64,000 nt of DNA from 66-474 sp036759545 (GTDB lineage Bacteria; Pseudomonadota; Gammaproteobacteria; Xanthomonadales; Rhodanobacteraceae), in assembly GCA_036759545.1 (NCBI GenBank), contig DAIOUL010000004.1, positions 6,437 through 70,436 of the forward strand, written 5' to 3'. Within the stretch, counting starts at the first letter, position 1; every line of letters begins with the position of its first letter. The notes below the pieces were generated by a model. The model saw only the letters and a program-made list of their open reading frames with translations. It did not search any database and was not told the origin of the DNA. Below, one piece after another: positions 49,954 to 59,340 of the stretch. The translations under genes were made by a program, and so were the position numbers.

Positions 49954-52068
49954 TCAGTGCCTGCTGCCAAGGAGCTGCCGAAAGCCGGGATCGTTGCGCA
50001 GCGGATCCCAGAACGGATCCTGGCGCAACAGCGCGGGCGTGATCGCGGTGCCGTACCACGGGCTGGCATAAGGTGTTTGCAGCAACTGGCGCAAATCGGC
50101 GATCGCACGCGCGTTCTCCCCGGCGAGCGCTTCGATGCGCGCACGTTGCTCCTGCCACGCCGGACCAGATGTCGCATCCGCGGTGGCCGGTTCGAGCTTC
50201 ATCGCCTGCTCGGCGAGCGACAAGGCTCGCGCCTTGTCGCCGAGTGCGGCTCGCGTCAAAGCCAAATCGGCGATCAATGCCGGCTCGTCCGGCGCGGTTT
50301 TCAGCATGTCCTGCAGCCTGGATTGCGCAGTCTGCCAACTCGCGCGCGCGGCGGCCACGTCGCCGCTCACCTGCTCTGCGAACGCGAGCAGCACGTAATA
50401 GTCGCCCACATCGCTGCCGGGCGATCGTTGCGATTGCATCACGGCCGACTGCAAGGCATGGATCGCACGCGCGTAATCGTGCTCGTAGATCCACTGCATC
50501 ACCTGCGTCTTGAACACCTGCGGATCGCCGGGTGCGGGTTGCACCGGCGCCAGCAATGCACGCGCCTGATCGAGTTGCCCTTGCGCCTGCATCACCGATG
50601 CCTTGCAAGCGATCAGTGCAGCGTCATCCGGTGCAATCGCCAGCGCGTGGCGCACGATCGCCAGCGCATCTGGAAATTCGCGGCGCATCCCGTGCAAACG
50701 CACGTGCAGCAGCAACAGGCGCGTGTTGCGCGGATCGGTCACGGACGCGCGATCAATGTGATCGATCGCCATGCTCCATCGTCCCTGCCGCGCTTCGACG
50801 TCGGCGAACGCGGCCAACACCTCGCCGCTGTTGGGCAGGCGCTGCTGTGCCTGCATCAGCGCGGCGGTCGCCGCGGGATAATTCCTCTCGACCTGATATA
50901 GATAAATTCCGCGCGCCACCCAGGCGTCACCGCTGTCCGGTGCGAGCTTCAATGCGGTATCGGAGGCGTGCTTTGCTGCGTCGGCCAGCGATTGGCTGCG
51001 GTCGTAATGCAACTGATAGATGCGGCTGTCGGTTTGCGCCAGCCGTGCCCAGGCCAGCGCGAAATCCGGATCGCGCTGCACGGCTTCGGCGAAGAACCCC
51101 GCAGCCTGGCGAAACTGCTCCGCGCTGCCGCCGGCGGCCAGACCTGAAGCGACGCCGCGCAGGTATGCATCGTAAGCCTCCGCGTTTTGCGTTGGCTTCG
51201 CGCTCAGCGTCTGCTGCTCGCGCCGCGTCAACGCGGCGTGCAGCGCCTGCGCGATCTGCTGCGCCACCTCGCCTTCCACGCCGAAGACATTGTCCAGCCT
51301 GCGCGTGTAGGCCTGCGCCCAGAGATGCTGGTCGGTGCGCGTATCGATCAACTGCACGTTGATCAGCACCTCGTCGCCGGCTTTCTGCACGCTGCCCTCG
51401 AGGATGTTGGCCACCGCCAGTTGCCGGCCGACGGTCCGGAGATTGTCCGGACGGCTCTGGTATTTCTCGGTGGAGGTGCGAGAGATCACCTTCAGATCGC
51501 CGATGTCGGCAAGCTTCGTCAGGATCATGTCCTGCATGCCTTCGGCGAAATAGCGGTTGCCTGGATCAGCGCTGAGATTTTCGAACGGCAGCACGGCGAC
51601 GGATTTCGGTTCCACGGGCACCGGGCCGGCCATCGTCATCGGCAAGGCTTCGTCTACGCTGGCGGCGTGCGCCGGCATTGTGGACACGCGTCGCGCCGCT
51701 GTTCTCGTCGCCGCGGGTACGCGGTGCCAGCCCCAATAGATCACACCGATCACGATCGCGATCGCAATCCCGATTGCCGCGACCGCAACCGTGCCGTGCG
51801 GTCCGCGCCGCAACACGGCCTGGCCATCGGGCGTGGTTCGCACCAAGCCATGCGGCGTGGCATCGAATGCCCACGCCAGCACCAGTGCGACGGGAAATCC
51901 GGCCAGCACCAGCAACACCAGCAGGCGCACCGACCAGTTCGGAATGTTGAAGAACGGAAAAACCTGCGTCGCGATCTGGATCAACAGCCATCCGACCACG
52001 GCGTAAGCGACCGCCACCCGGAACACATGGCGGCGGCGCAATTCGCGCAGGAACGCGGGCTTCGCCAT
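49954..52068 (-). CDS. Membrane protein with FlgO/TolB-like domain and TPR repeats
   Basis: 704 residues. Two or three transmembrane segments near the N-terminus (VFRVAVAYAVVGWLLIQIATQVFPFF; LLVLLVLAGFPVALVLAWAFD; VAVAAIGIAIAIVIGVIYWGW). A domain SVAVLPFENLSADPGNRYFAEGMQDMILTKLADIGDLKVISRTS follows, which occurs in FlgO-like and adenylate-cyclase-associated TPR proteins. From about residue 300, tetratricopeptide-type helices reach the C-terminus. Related proteins often carry an N-terminal DNA-binding or cyclase domain; none is present here. Probably a scaffold or signalling protein of unknown process. Confidence 0.82.
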   Translation of the reverse strand: MAKPAFLRELRRRHVFRVAVAYAVVGWLLIQIATQVFPFFNIPNWSVRLLVLLVLAGFPVALVLAWAFDATPHGLVRTTPDGQAVLRRGPHGTVAVAAIGIAIAIVIGVIYWGWHRVPAATRTAARRVSTMPAHAASVDEALPMTMAGPVPVEPKSVAVLPFENLSADPGNRYFAEGMQDMILTKLADIGDLKVISRTSTEKYQSRPDNLRTVGRQLAVANILEGSVQKAGDEVLINVQLIDTRTDQHLWAQAYTRRLDNVFGVEGEVAQQIAQALHAALTRREQQTLSAKPTQNAEAYDAYLRGVASGLAAGGSAEQFRQAAGFFAEAVQRDPDFALAWARLAQTDSRIYQLHYDRSQSLADAAKHASDTALKLAPDSGDAWVARGIYLYQVERNYPAATAALMQAQQRLPNSGEVLAAFADVEARQGRWSMAIDHIDRASVTDPRNTRLLLLHVRLHGMRREFPDALAIVRHALAIAPDDAALIACKASVMQAQGQLDQARALLAPVQPAPGDPQVFKTQVMQWIYEHDYARAIHALQSAVMQSQRSPGSDVGDYYVLLAFAEQVSGDVAAARASWQTAQSRLQDMLKTAPDEPALIADLALTRAALGDKARALSLAEQAMKLEPATADATSGPAWQEQRARIEALAGENARAIADLRQLLQTPYASPWYGTAITPALLRQDPFWDPLRNDPGFRQLLGSRH

Positions 52069-52199
52069 CGATCACTCCCGGTCGCCGCCGGGAAAGACTC
52101 GGCGCACGCCTCACATCGCAAATCTAGCATGGCCGACGCGTGGACGCGCCCGTGACCGCACCGATGGCATGCTGTCGGGCACCACGGAGCAGCACGCCA

Positions 52200-53087
52200 A
52201 TGGAAGGAACCGCGCGCAATGCATGGACCGCCGCGAAAGCGGTCGTCGGCGAATTCCTGCACGACAATCCGTTTCAGCTCGCGGCGGCGTTGAGCTACTA
52301 CACCCTGCTCTCGATGGTACCGCTGCTGTTGTTATTGACCGGCGTGGCGGGGCTGGTGTTCGGCGAGGAAGCCGCGCGCGGGCAATTGCTCGGCTACATC
52401 GGTTCGGTCGTGGGGCCGCAGGAAGCCGAAGTCGTGCAATCGTTGTTGACGCAGGCCGGCAATCATCACGCCAGTGTGGTGTCGACGATCGTCGGCACGG
52501 TGATCCTGGTGCTCGGCGCGATTTCCGTCTTCGGCCAATTGCAGGTTTCACTCAACCAGATCTGGAACGTGGAATCGGTGCCGCGCCGCAACGTGATCTG
52601 GCGTCTGCTGAGTTCACGCCTGCTGTCGCTCGCCATCGTGCTGGCGATGGCTTTCATCCTGCTGGTGTCGATGGCGCTCAGCGCGGCGATCGCCGCCGCG
52701 CAGGGTTACGCGTCTCAGTTCTTCCCCGGAGCAGGCATCGCGCTGCGCGTGGTGTATGCACTGGTTTCGTTCGCGATCGTCACCGGCGTCATCGCGATGC
52801 TGTTCAAGTACGTTCCGGACGTGGTGATCCAGTGGCGCGATGTCGCGGTCGGTGCGCTGATCACCGGCGTGCTGTTCACGGCCGGCAAGTACGGGCTCGG
52901 CGTTTACCTCGCGCACCTGCGTTTCAGTTCCGCGGGTGCGGCAGGTTCGCTGATCCTGATCGTGGTGTGGGTGTACTACGCTTCGCTGATCCTGTTCCTC
53001 GGCGCCGAAGCGACGCAGGTTTACGCGCGCGACTTCGGCAGCGGCGTCGTGCCGGATGCACACGCGCGGCGGATCGAATCGAATTGA
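52200..53087 (+). CDS. YihY/BrkB-family inner-membrane protein
   Basis: 295 residues from ATG 52200 with GGAG upstream; GTG 52140 would add 20 residues without family similarity. About six transmembrane helices. Family phrases: FLHDNPFQLAAALSYYTLLSMVPLLLLL, SVFGQLQVSLNQIWNVE, GVIAMLFKYVPDVVIQWRDVAVGALITGVLF, SLILIVVWVYYASLILFLGAEATQVYAR. YihY proteins were once annotated as RNase BN; their real function is unsettled. Alone, divergent from the TPR gene. Confidence 0.92.
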   Translation: MEGTARNAWTAAKAVVGEFLHDNPFQLAAALSYYTLLSMVPLLLLLTGVAGLVFGEEAARGQLLGYIGSVVGPQEAEVVQSLLTQAGNHHASVVSTIVGTVILVLGAISVFGQLQVSLNQIWNVESVPRRNVIWRLLSSRLLSLAIVLAMAFILLVSMALSAAIAAAQGYASQFFPGAGIALRVVYALVSFAIVTGVIAMLFKYVPDVVIQWRDVAVGALITGVLFTAGKYGLGVYLAHLRFSSAGAAGSLILIVVWVYYASLILFLGAEATQVYARDFGSGVVPDAHARRIESN

Positions 53088-53101
53088 AGCGGCCGGATGG
53101 G

Positions 53102-53149
53102 ATCCCGGATCAACGCACGTCCCTCTGCCGTCCGGGATGACGACATCCC
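53102..53149. repeat. REP-like/terminator palindromes between the yihY-like gene and mdh
   Basis: ATCCCGGA (53102-53109) pairs with TCCGGGAT (53131-53138), and GGGATG (53134-53139) pairs with CATCCC (53144-53149): mutually exclusive hairpins. They fill the short gap between two convergent genes and may act as a bidirectional terminator. Confidence 0.55.
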
Positions 53150-53153
53150 GTCG

Positions 53154-54137
53154 TCAGCCGGCAAGTAGATGCTCTATCGCAGCTCTTTCCTCGCGCAATT
53201 CCTTTTCGGTCGCTTCCAGCCGTGTGCGCGAGAATTCGTTGACGTCGAGTTTCAGCACAATCTCGCACTTGCCGTTTCTGCAGGTCACCGGGTAGCCGAA
53301 GATCACGCCCGGCGAAATGCCGTAACTGCCGTCGGCCGGCACCGCCATCGAGACCCAGTCGCCCTCTTCCGTGCCTAGGGCCCACGAACGCATGTGATCG
53401 ATCGCCGCGCTCGCCGCACTGGCGGCGGAAGACGCGCCGCGTGCCTTGATGATCGCCGCGCCGCGTTGCTGTACGGTCGGAATGAATTCGTTCTCGTACC
53501 AATCTTGCCCGACCAGATCGGTCGCGCGCTCGCCCTTCACCGTGGCGTGGTGGATGTCCGGATATTGCGTGGAGGAATGATTGCCCCAGATGATCACGCG
53601 CTTGACGTCGTTGACGTGCGCGTTGGTCTTGGCGGCGAGCTGCGCCTTGGCTCGGTTGTGATCCAGCCGCATCATCGCGCTGAAACAACTCGGATCGAGA
53701 TCGGGCGCATTGCTCTGCGCGATCAGCGCGTTGGTGTTGGCGGGATTGCCGACCACCAGCACCTTCACGTCGCGCTTGGCATGCGCGTTCAGGGCCTTGC
53801 CCTGCGGAGCGAAGATGGCGCCGTTGGCCGAAAGCAGATCCTTGCGCTCCATGCCTGGCCCGCGCGGGCGCGCTCCGACCAGCAGCGCGTAATCGACATC
53901 CTTGAACGCGGCGTTCGCATCATCCGTGGCGACCACGCCATGCAGCAGCGGAAACGCGCAATCGTCCAGTTCCATCACCACGCCCTGCAACGCCGGCATC
54001 GCGGGCGTGATCTCCAGCAGGTGCAGGATCACCGGCTGGTCTTTGCCCAACATGTCGCCGGCGGCGATGCGGAACAACAGCGCGTAGCCGATCTGGCCTG
54101 CGGCGCCGGTGACGGCGATGCGGACGGGTGCTTTCAT
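53154..54137 (-). CDS. mdh: Malate dehydrogenase
   Basis: 327 residues. Rossmann motif VTGAAGQIGYALLFRIAAGDM, substrate loop GARPRGPGMERKDLL (Arg residues), VVGNPANTNALIA, MRLDHNRAKAQLA and catalytic IIWGNHSSTQYPD (His). Length and motifs match the NAD-dependent group 2 enzymes of Xanthomonads and actinobacteria (about 328) rather than the E. coli 312-residue type. Interconverts malate and oxaloacetate in the citric acid cycle. Confidence 0.96.
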   Translation of the reverse strand: MKAPVRIAVTGAAGQIGYALLFRIAAGDMLGKDQPVILHLLEITPAMPALQGVVMELDDCAFPLLHGVVATDDANAAFKDVDYALLVGARPRGPGMERKDLLSANGAIFAPQGKALNAHAKRDVKVLVVGNPANTNALIAQSNAPDLDPSCFSAMMRLDHNRAKAQLAAKTNAHVNDVKRVIIWGNHSSTQYPDIHHATVKGERATDLVGQDWYENEFIPTVQQRGAAIIKARGASSAASAASAAIDHMRSWALGTEEGDWVSMAVPADGSYGISPGVIFGYPVTCRNGKCEIVLKLDVNEFSRTRLEATEKELREERAAIEHLLAG

Positions 54138-54186
54138 GCTTCGTAATCTCCAACTCTTGAGTGAAATTCAGTGAACCGGAAACCGA

Positions 54187-54256
54187 GAGCCGGTAACCGG
54201 AAAGCAGGCGCATGACGGAAATCGCTCTCCGGCTATCGATTACCGGCTACCGGCTC
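54187..54256. repeat. Long imperfect inverted repeat upstream of mdh
   Basis: GAGCCGGTAACCGG (54187-54200) matches the complement of CCGGCTACCGGCTC (54243-54256) with one mismatch. It fills most of the 133-base gap between mdh and the aminotransferase gene. It is either a REP-like element or the aminotransferase terminator; no T-run is seen. Confidence 0.6.
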
Positions 54257-54270
54257 CCTGCTTCATCGCG

Positions 54271-55506
54271 TTACGCGCCTGCGGCGCTAACCCGCCCCAC
54301 TTTGGCGATGGTCAATTCCGCGAAGAATTCCTCGAAGCGCTGCAAACCGGCGTCGAGTTGCGCGCGTGGACAGGTGTAGGAAATACGCAAAGCGCGCGGC
54401 TCGCCGAATGCGGAACCCGGAACGCACGCCACGCCTTTCGATTCCAGCAACGCTGCGCAGAAGTCGACGTCGTTGTCGATCACCATTCCGTTGTGCGATC
54501 TGCCGAATGCAACCGAAATATCCGGGAACGCGTAGAACGCACCTTGCGGGCGCGGGCACTTCACGCCGGGGATCGACAGCAGCGCATCCAGCACCTCGTC
54601 GCGGCGGCGCGCGAACTCGGTGCACTTCTCTTTCGTGATTTTCTGCGAACCGGTCAAGGCAGCAACCGCCGCGGCGGTGACGACTTCCGGCAGATTGGTG
54701 ATGTGGTTGGAATTGAGCGTCACCAGTGCGTTTGCCAGCAACTCCGGTGCGGCAACGAAGCCGACGCGCCAGCCCGGCATGCCATAAGTCTTGGAGAGCG
54801 AGTCCATGATCGCGGTGCGTTCGCGCAGTTCCGGCTTGAACTGCACGAAGTTGTGGTAACCCACACCGTCGAACACCATGCGGTTGTAGATGTCGTCGGT
54901 GATGATCCATGTGTCCGGGTGTTTCACCAGCACGTCGGCCAGCGCGGCGATTTCCTCGCGCGTGTAGACCATGCCGGTCGGATTGGAGGGATTGTTGAAC
55001 AGGAAAACTTTCGGCCTGCTCGCCAGCGCGCGGTCGAGCTGCGCCGGCGTCATCTTGTAGTTCTGTTCCGGCGGGCACGGCAGCAGCGTGATCTTCGCGC
55101 CGAGGATTTCCGCGATGTCGAGATACGACGTCCAGTACGGCGTCGGGAAGACGATCTCGTCGCCTTCGTCCAGCAACGCCTCGCACAGGTTGTAGAGCAC
55201 CTGCTTGGCGCCGATGCCGACCGCGACGTTGGACCGCTTGTAACCGTCGAGTCCGATCTCGCGCATGTGCGCGAGAAATGCATCGAGCAGATCCTCGCGG
55301 CCGCGGTTGGAACCGTAGGCGCCGGTGTCGTGCTTCAGCGCCTCGCGCACCGCTTCGTACACGTGCTCGCCCGGCAGGAAGTTCGGCACGCCGATCGAGA
55401 AATTGACGATGTCGCGGCCGGCGGCTTTCAACTGCTTGGCCTTGTCCGCGATGATCATGATCGCGCTGGGTTTTGCGCGGCTCATTCTGGTGGCGAGTTT
55501 CGGCAT
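54271..55506 (-). CDS. PLP-dependent aspartate-type aminotransferase
   Basis: 411 residues, class I fold. NFSIGVPNFLPGEHVYEAVREAL at the N-terminus, FNNPSNPTGMVY (Asn ligand), DDIYNRMVFDG (Asp, Tyr), the PLP lysine in SLSKTYGMPGWRVGF and RISYTCP (substrate Arg). Close to AspC/AspAT Ib enzymes of about 400 residues; specificity for aspartate is likely but not proved. Next to mdh, which supplies or uses oxaloacetate. Confidence 0.9.
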   Translation of the reverse strand: MPKLATRMSRAKPSAIMIIADKAKQLKAAGRDIVNFSIGVPNFLPGEHVYEAVREALKHDTGAYGSNRGREDLLDAFLAHMREIGLDGYKRSNVAVGIGAKQVLYNLCEALLDEGDEIVFPTPYWTSYLDIAEILGAKITLLPCPPEQNYKMTPAQLDRALASRPKVFLFNNPSNPTGMVYTREEIAALADVLVKHPDTWIITDDIYNRMVFDGVGYHNFVQFKPELRERTAIMDSLSKTYGMPGWRVGFVAAPELLANALVTLNSNHITNLPEVVTAAAVAALTGSQKITKEKCTEFARRRDEVLDALLSIPGVKCPRPQGAFYAFPDISVAFGRSHNGMVIDNDVDFCAALLESKGVACVPGSAFGEPRALRISYTCPRAQLDAGLQRFEEFFAELTIAKVGRVSAAGA

Positions 55507-55570
55507 GGCTCTTCCGATTCGGCGAGGAAAAACGGCGTGATTTTAGCACGCGGTGGCGAGTGCCCGTGGA

Positions 55571-56083
55571 TCAGCCGCGCGCGTCCAGCGTCTTGTTCCA
55601 CTCGGCGATGCGCGCAGACTGGGACGCGAGCAATGAGGAAGCATCGCCGTCGATCGTGACCTTCTCGATCCTGTCGCCGCCGCGGATCGCGTTCACCACC
55701 TTCTGGTCCTCCGTGGAGATGACTTCACCGAACACCGTGTGCTTGCCGTCCAGCCACGCTGTCGGCACGTGCGTGATGAAGAACTGACTGCCGTTGGTGC
55801 CGGGACCGGCGTTGGCCATCGACAACACGCCGGGCTTGTCGTGTTTCAGTCCGGTGCGCACTTCGTCTTCGAAGCGATAACCCGGCCCGCCGCGACCCGA
55901 ACCTTCAGGGCAACCGCCCTGGATCATGAAATCCGGAATCACGCGGTGGAAGTTCAGCCCGTCGTAGAAGCCGCGTTGCGCGAGGTTGACGAAGTTCGCC
56001 ACCGTCACGGGCGCCTGATCCGCGAACAGGCGCAGGTGGATCGGGCCGCGGGAAGTCTGCATCGTGGCGGTCAGTGCGGTCAT
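55571..56083 (-). CDS. ppiB: Peptidyl-prolyl cis-trans isomerase (cyclophilin, PpiB-like)
   Basis: 170 residues with no signal peptide, so cytoplasmic. Core motifs FYDGLNFHRVIPDFMIQGGCP (active-site Arg and Phe), GVLSMANAGPGTNGSQFFITHVPTAWLDGKHTVFGEV (Gln, Phe, Trp and His). Assists folding. It lies divergent from typA. Confidence 0.95.
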   Translation of the reverse strand: MTALTATMQTSRGPIHLRLFADQAPVTVANFVNLAQRGFYDGLNFHRVIPDFMIQGGCPEGSGRGGPGYRFEDEVRTGLKHDKPGVLSMANAGPGTNGSQFFITHVPTAWLDGKHTVFGEVISTEDQKVVNAIRGGDRIEKVTIDGDASSLLASQSARIAEWNKTLDARG

Positions 56084-56161
56084 TTCGAATCCTTGGTCGA
56101 GGGCAATCGACTAGCTTAACAAGCCCACCAGCGAATGCCAGCGGTGGACCGTCCGAGCGGG

Positions 56162-56167
56162 TATAAT
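56162..56167 (+). promoter_or_regulatory. -10 element upstream of typA
   Basis: Perfect TATAAT, 86 bases before the typA ATG. No good -35 lies at the standard distance, so assignment is tentative. Confidence 0.4.
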
Positions 56168-56253
56168 TGCGACATGCGCGGCATGCCTGAGGTCGGCAAG
56201 CCGCTTTTTCTTTCCCTCGAAATTCGGCCGCGCTGCGGCCGTTCGGCGTGCCC

Positions 56254-58101
56254 ATGTCCATCCAGAACCTGCGCAACATCGCGATCGTCGCCCACGTCGA
56301 TCACGGCAAGACCACGCTGGTCGATCAACTGCTGAAGCAATCCGGCACGCTTTCGGAACGCGCGGTGGTGCCCGACCGCGTGATGGACAGCAACGATCTG
56401 GAACGCGAGCGCGGCATCACGATTCTGTCCAAGAACACCGCGATCCGCTGGAGCGATCCGCGCGGCGAGCAGTGGCGCATCAACATCGTGGACACCCCCG
56501 GGCACGCCGATTTCGGCGGCGAAGTCGAACGCGTGCTGTCGATGGTTGATTCGGTTTTACTTCTCGTCGATGCGATGGACGGCCCGATGCCGCAGACGCG
56601 CTTCGTCACGCAGAAGGCGTTCCGGATGGGTTTCAAGCCCATCGTGGTGATCAACAAGATCGACCGCCCCGGCGCGCGGCCGGACTGGGTGCTCAATCAA
56701 ACTTTCGATCTGTTCGACCGCCTCGGCGCTTCCGACGAGCAACTGGACTTCCCGGTGGTGTACGCCTCCGCGCTGCAAGGCTATGCCGGCTTGCAACACG
56801 ACGTGCGCGGCGGCGACATGACGCCGCTGTTCGAGTCGATCGTGAAAAACGTGCAGGCGCCGCAAGTGGATCCGGACGGCGCCTTCCAGATGCGCGTGTC
56901 TTCGCTCGACTACAACTCCTATGTCGGCGTGATCGGCGTGGGCCGAGTGCAGCGTGGCACGGTGCGGACGAACATGCCGGTCGCGATCGTCGATCGCGAA
57001 GGCAGGAAGCGCACGGGCAAGGTGCTGCAAGTACTCGGCTTCATGGGCCTGGAGCGGCGCGAAGTGGATTCCGCGCAGGCCGGCGACATCATCGCGATCA
57101 GCGGCATCGAGAACCTGAGCATCTCGGATACTCTGTGCGATCCGGCGCAACCCGAAGCGCTTCCCGCGCTGACGGTGGACGAGCCGACGATCTCCATGAC
57201 CTTCCAGGTCAACAACTCGCCGTTTGCGGGCCACAAGCAGCACAGCGGCGGACGTTTCCTCACCTCAAGACAGATTCGCGAACGCCTGACGCGCGAGACG
57301 CTGCACAACGTCGCGCTGAAAGTCGAGGACACCGAAGACCCGGACAAATTCAAGGTCTCGGGACGCGGCGAATTGCATCTGTCCATCCTGATCGAAACCA
57401 TGCGCCGCGAAGGCTACGAGCTCGCGGTGTCGCGTCCGGAAGTAATCGTGCGCGAGATCAACGGCGTGCTGCAGGAGCCTTACGAACAGCTCGTGGTAGA
57501 CATGGAAGAGCAATACCAGGGCGGCGTGATGGAGCGCCTCGGCACGCGCAAGGCGCAACTGAAGAACATGGAACCCGACGGTCGCGGCCGCGTGCGGCTG
57601 GAATACCTGATCCCCGCGCGCGGGCTGATCGGTTTCCAGACCGAATTCCGCACGCTCACCGCGGGCACGGGTTTGATGTTTCACGTGTTCGATCATTACG
57701 GGCCGAAATCGGAAGGCGTGATCGGCAAGCGCCAGAACGGCGTGATGATCTCCAACGGCACCGGCATGGCGCCGGCCTATGCGCTGTTCGGTTTGCAGGA
57801 GCGCGGCCGCATGCTGATCGACGCGGGCGTCGAGATTTACGAAGGACAACTGGTCGGCATCCATGCCAAGGACAACGACCTCACCGTGAACGCACTGCGC
57901 GCCAAGCAGCTCACCAATATCCGCGCGGCCGGCAAGGACGACGCGCTGATCCTCACGCCCCCGGTGAAGCTGTCGCTGGAGCAGGCGCTGGAATTCATCG
58001 ACGACGACGAACTGGTCGAGGTTACGCCCAAGGCCATCCGCCTGCGCAAGAAGCACCTGACCGAAAGCGACCGCAAGCGGGCGTCCAGGCAGGCAGCGTA
58101 A
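56254..58101 (+). CDS. typA: Ribosome-binding GTPase TypA/BipA
   Basis: 615 residues from ATG 56254. Translation-factor G domain: IVAHVDHGKTTLVDQLLKQSG (G1), RGITILSKN (G2), VDTPGHADFGGE (G3), NKIDRPGARPD (G4). Domain II and the BipA-specific C-terminal domain follow (GLIGFQTEFRTLTAGTG, SEGVIGKRQNGVMIS). The C-terminus ends LRKKHLTESDRKRASRQA, the typical BipA tail. Acts in 50S assembly and stress adaptation. Confidence 0.97.
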   Translation: MSIQNLRNIAIVAHVDHGKTTLVDQLLKQSGTLSERAVVPDRVMDSNDLERERGITILSKNTAIRWSDPRGEQWRINIVDTPGHADFGGEVERVLSMVDSVLLLVDAMDGPMPQTRFVTQKAFRMGFKPIVVINKIDRPGARPDWVLNQTFDLFDRLGASDEQLDFPVVYASALQGYAGLQHDVRGGDMTPLFESIVKNVQAPQVDPDGAFQMRVSSLDYNSYVGVIGVGRVQRGTVRTNMPVAIVDREGRKRTGKVLQVLGFMGLERREVDSAQAGDIIAISGIENLSISDTLCDPAQPEALPALTVDEPTISMTFQVNNSPFAGHKQHSGGRFLTSRQIRERLTRETLHNVALKVEDTEDPDKFKVSGRGELHLSILIETMRREGYELAVSRPEVIVREINGVLQEPYEQLVVDMEEQYQGGVMERLGTRKAQLKNMEPDGRGRVRLEYLIPARGLIGFQTEFRTLTAGTGLMFHVFDHYGPKSEGVIGKRQNGVMISNGTGMAPAYALFGLQERGRMLIDAGVEIYEGQLVGIHAKDNDLTVNALRAKQLTNIRAAGKDDALILTPPVKLSLEQALEFIDDDELVEVTPKAIRLRKKHLTESDRKRASRQAA

Positions 58102-58144
58102 GGAGCGGAAAGGCGTAAACATCTCTGATCCGTACAATCACTCG

Positions 58145-58834
58145 ATGGAAAGACCCGTTCTACTGGCATGGAGCGGCGGCAAGGATTGCCTTATGGCGCT
58201 GCAGCGGCTGCGCAACGATCCGCACTGGCGCATCGTCGGGCTGTTGACCACTGTGACGAAGCAGTTCGAACGCGTGGCGATGCACGGCGTCCGCCGCGAT
58301 GTGCTGCACGCGCAAGCCGCTGCGCTCGGGTTGCCGCTGATCGAATGCGGAATCGAATGGCCTTCCAGCAACGAAGCTTATGAGGCTGCGCATGCGGATG
58401 CGCTGAGACGTGCGCGCGAATGTTGGCCCGGTCTGCGGCATTGCGCCTTCGGCGACTTGTTTTTGGAAGACGTGCGCGTGTATCGCGAAAGGCAATTGGC
58501 ACGCGAAGGCTGGAGCGGCGTGTTTCCGCTATGGGGCTCGGAGACGCGCGAACTTTCCCGGCAGTTCGTGGCGCAAGGGCATCGCGCCGTATTGACCTGC
58601 GTGGACACGACGCAACTGGATGGTGCGTTTTCCGGCCGCAATTACGACATGGATTTGCTGGATGGTCTGCCGGAAAGCGTGGACCCCTGCGGCGAGCGCG
58701 GCGAATTCCACACGCTCAGTTACGGCGGTCCGCTGTTCGCGCACGATCTTTCCCTCGAGCGCGGCGAGTCGGTGCTGCGCGAAGGCAGATTCAAGTACAC
58801 CGATTTTCTGCTGGAAGGAACGCAGTCGGAATAA
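58145..58834 (+). CDS. Dph6-like adenine nucleotide alpha-hydrolase (ATP pyrophosphatase)
   Basis: 229 residues. PP-loop LAWSGGKDCLMALQRL at the N-terminus, then MHGVRRDVLHAQAAALGLPLIECGIEWP and the family block VDPCGERGEFHTLSYGGPLF (typical of MJ0570/Dph6-related proteins). Eukaryotic Dph6 amidates diphthine; bacteria lack diphthamide, so the substrate here is unknown. The gene follows typA by 43 bases and converges on ispF. Confidence 0.88.
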   Translation: MERPVLLAWSGGKDCLMALQRLRNDPHWRIVGLLTTVTKQFERVAMHGVRRDVLHAQAAALGLPLIECGIEWPSSNEAYEAAHADALRRARECWPGLRHCAFGDLFLEDVRVYRERQLAREGWSGVFPLWGSETRELSRQFVAQGHRAVLTCVDTTQLDGAFSGRNYDMDLLDGLPESVDPCGERGEFHTLSYGGPLFAHDLSLERGESVLREGRFKYTDFLLEGTQSE

Positions 58835-58845
58835 GCGGCCCGCGT

Positions 58846-59340
58846 TCAATACACCGATTCGCTTTCCGCTTGTTCCAGCAATACGACGGCCGATGCCGCG
58901 ATGCCCTCGCCGCGGCCGGTGAATCCGAGCTTTTCGCTGGTGGTCGCCTTGATACTGATCGCGTCGATATCGCAGTCCAATGCGGACGCAAGCCGCGCGC
59001 GCATCGCGTCGATGTGCGCAGCAAGCTTAGGTTGCTCGCAAATGACGGTGATATCGGCATTGCCGAGCGTGTAGCCGCGTTCGCGGATCAGCGCCATGCA
59101 GCGCGCCAGCAATTGCAGGCTGTCGACGCCTCTCCAGCGCGGGTCCGAATCGGAAAAATGTTTGCCGATATCGCCCAGCGCCAGCGCGCCCAGCAGCGCG
59201 TCGCACAGCGCGTGCACGGCGACATCGCCGTCCGAGTGTGCAAGCAGCCCTTGCGTATGCGGAATGCGCATGCCGCCCAGCATCACGTGATCGCCCGGAC
59301 CGAAAGCGTGCACGTCGAACCCCTGGCCGATGCGCATCAT
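58846..59340 (-). CDS. ispF: 2-C-methyl-D-erythritol 2,4-cyclodiphosphate synthase
   Basis: 164 residues. Zn-binding motif RIGQGFDVHAFGPGDHVMLGG (Asp and His) and HSDGDVAVHALCDALLGALALGDIGKHFSD, with ATTSEKLGFTGRGEGIAASAVVLL at the C-terminus. Fifth step of the MEP isoprenoid pathway. Overlaps ispD by 4 bases, the preceding gene. Confidence 0.97.
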   Translation of the reverse strand: MMRIGQGFDVHAFGPGDHVMLGGMRIPHTQGLLAHSDGDVAVHALCDALLGALALGDIGKHFSDSDPRWRGVDSLQLLARCMALIRERGYTLGNADITVICEQPKLAAHIDAMRARLASALDCDIDAISIKATTSEKLGFTGRGEGIAASAVVLLEQAESESVY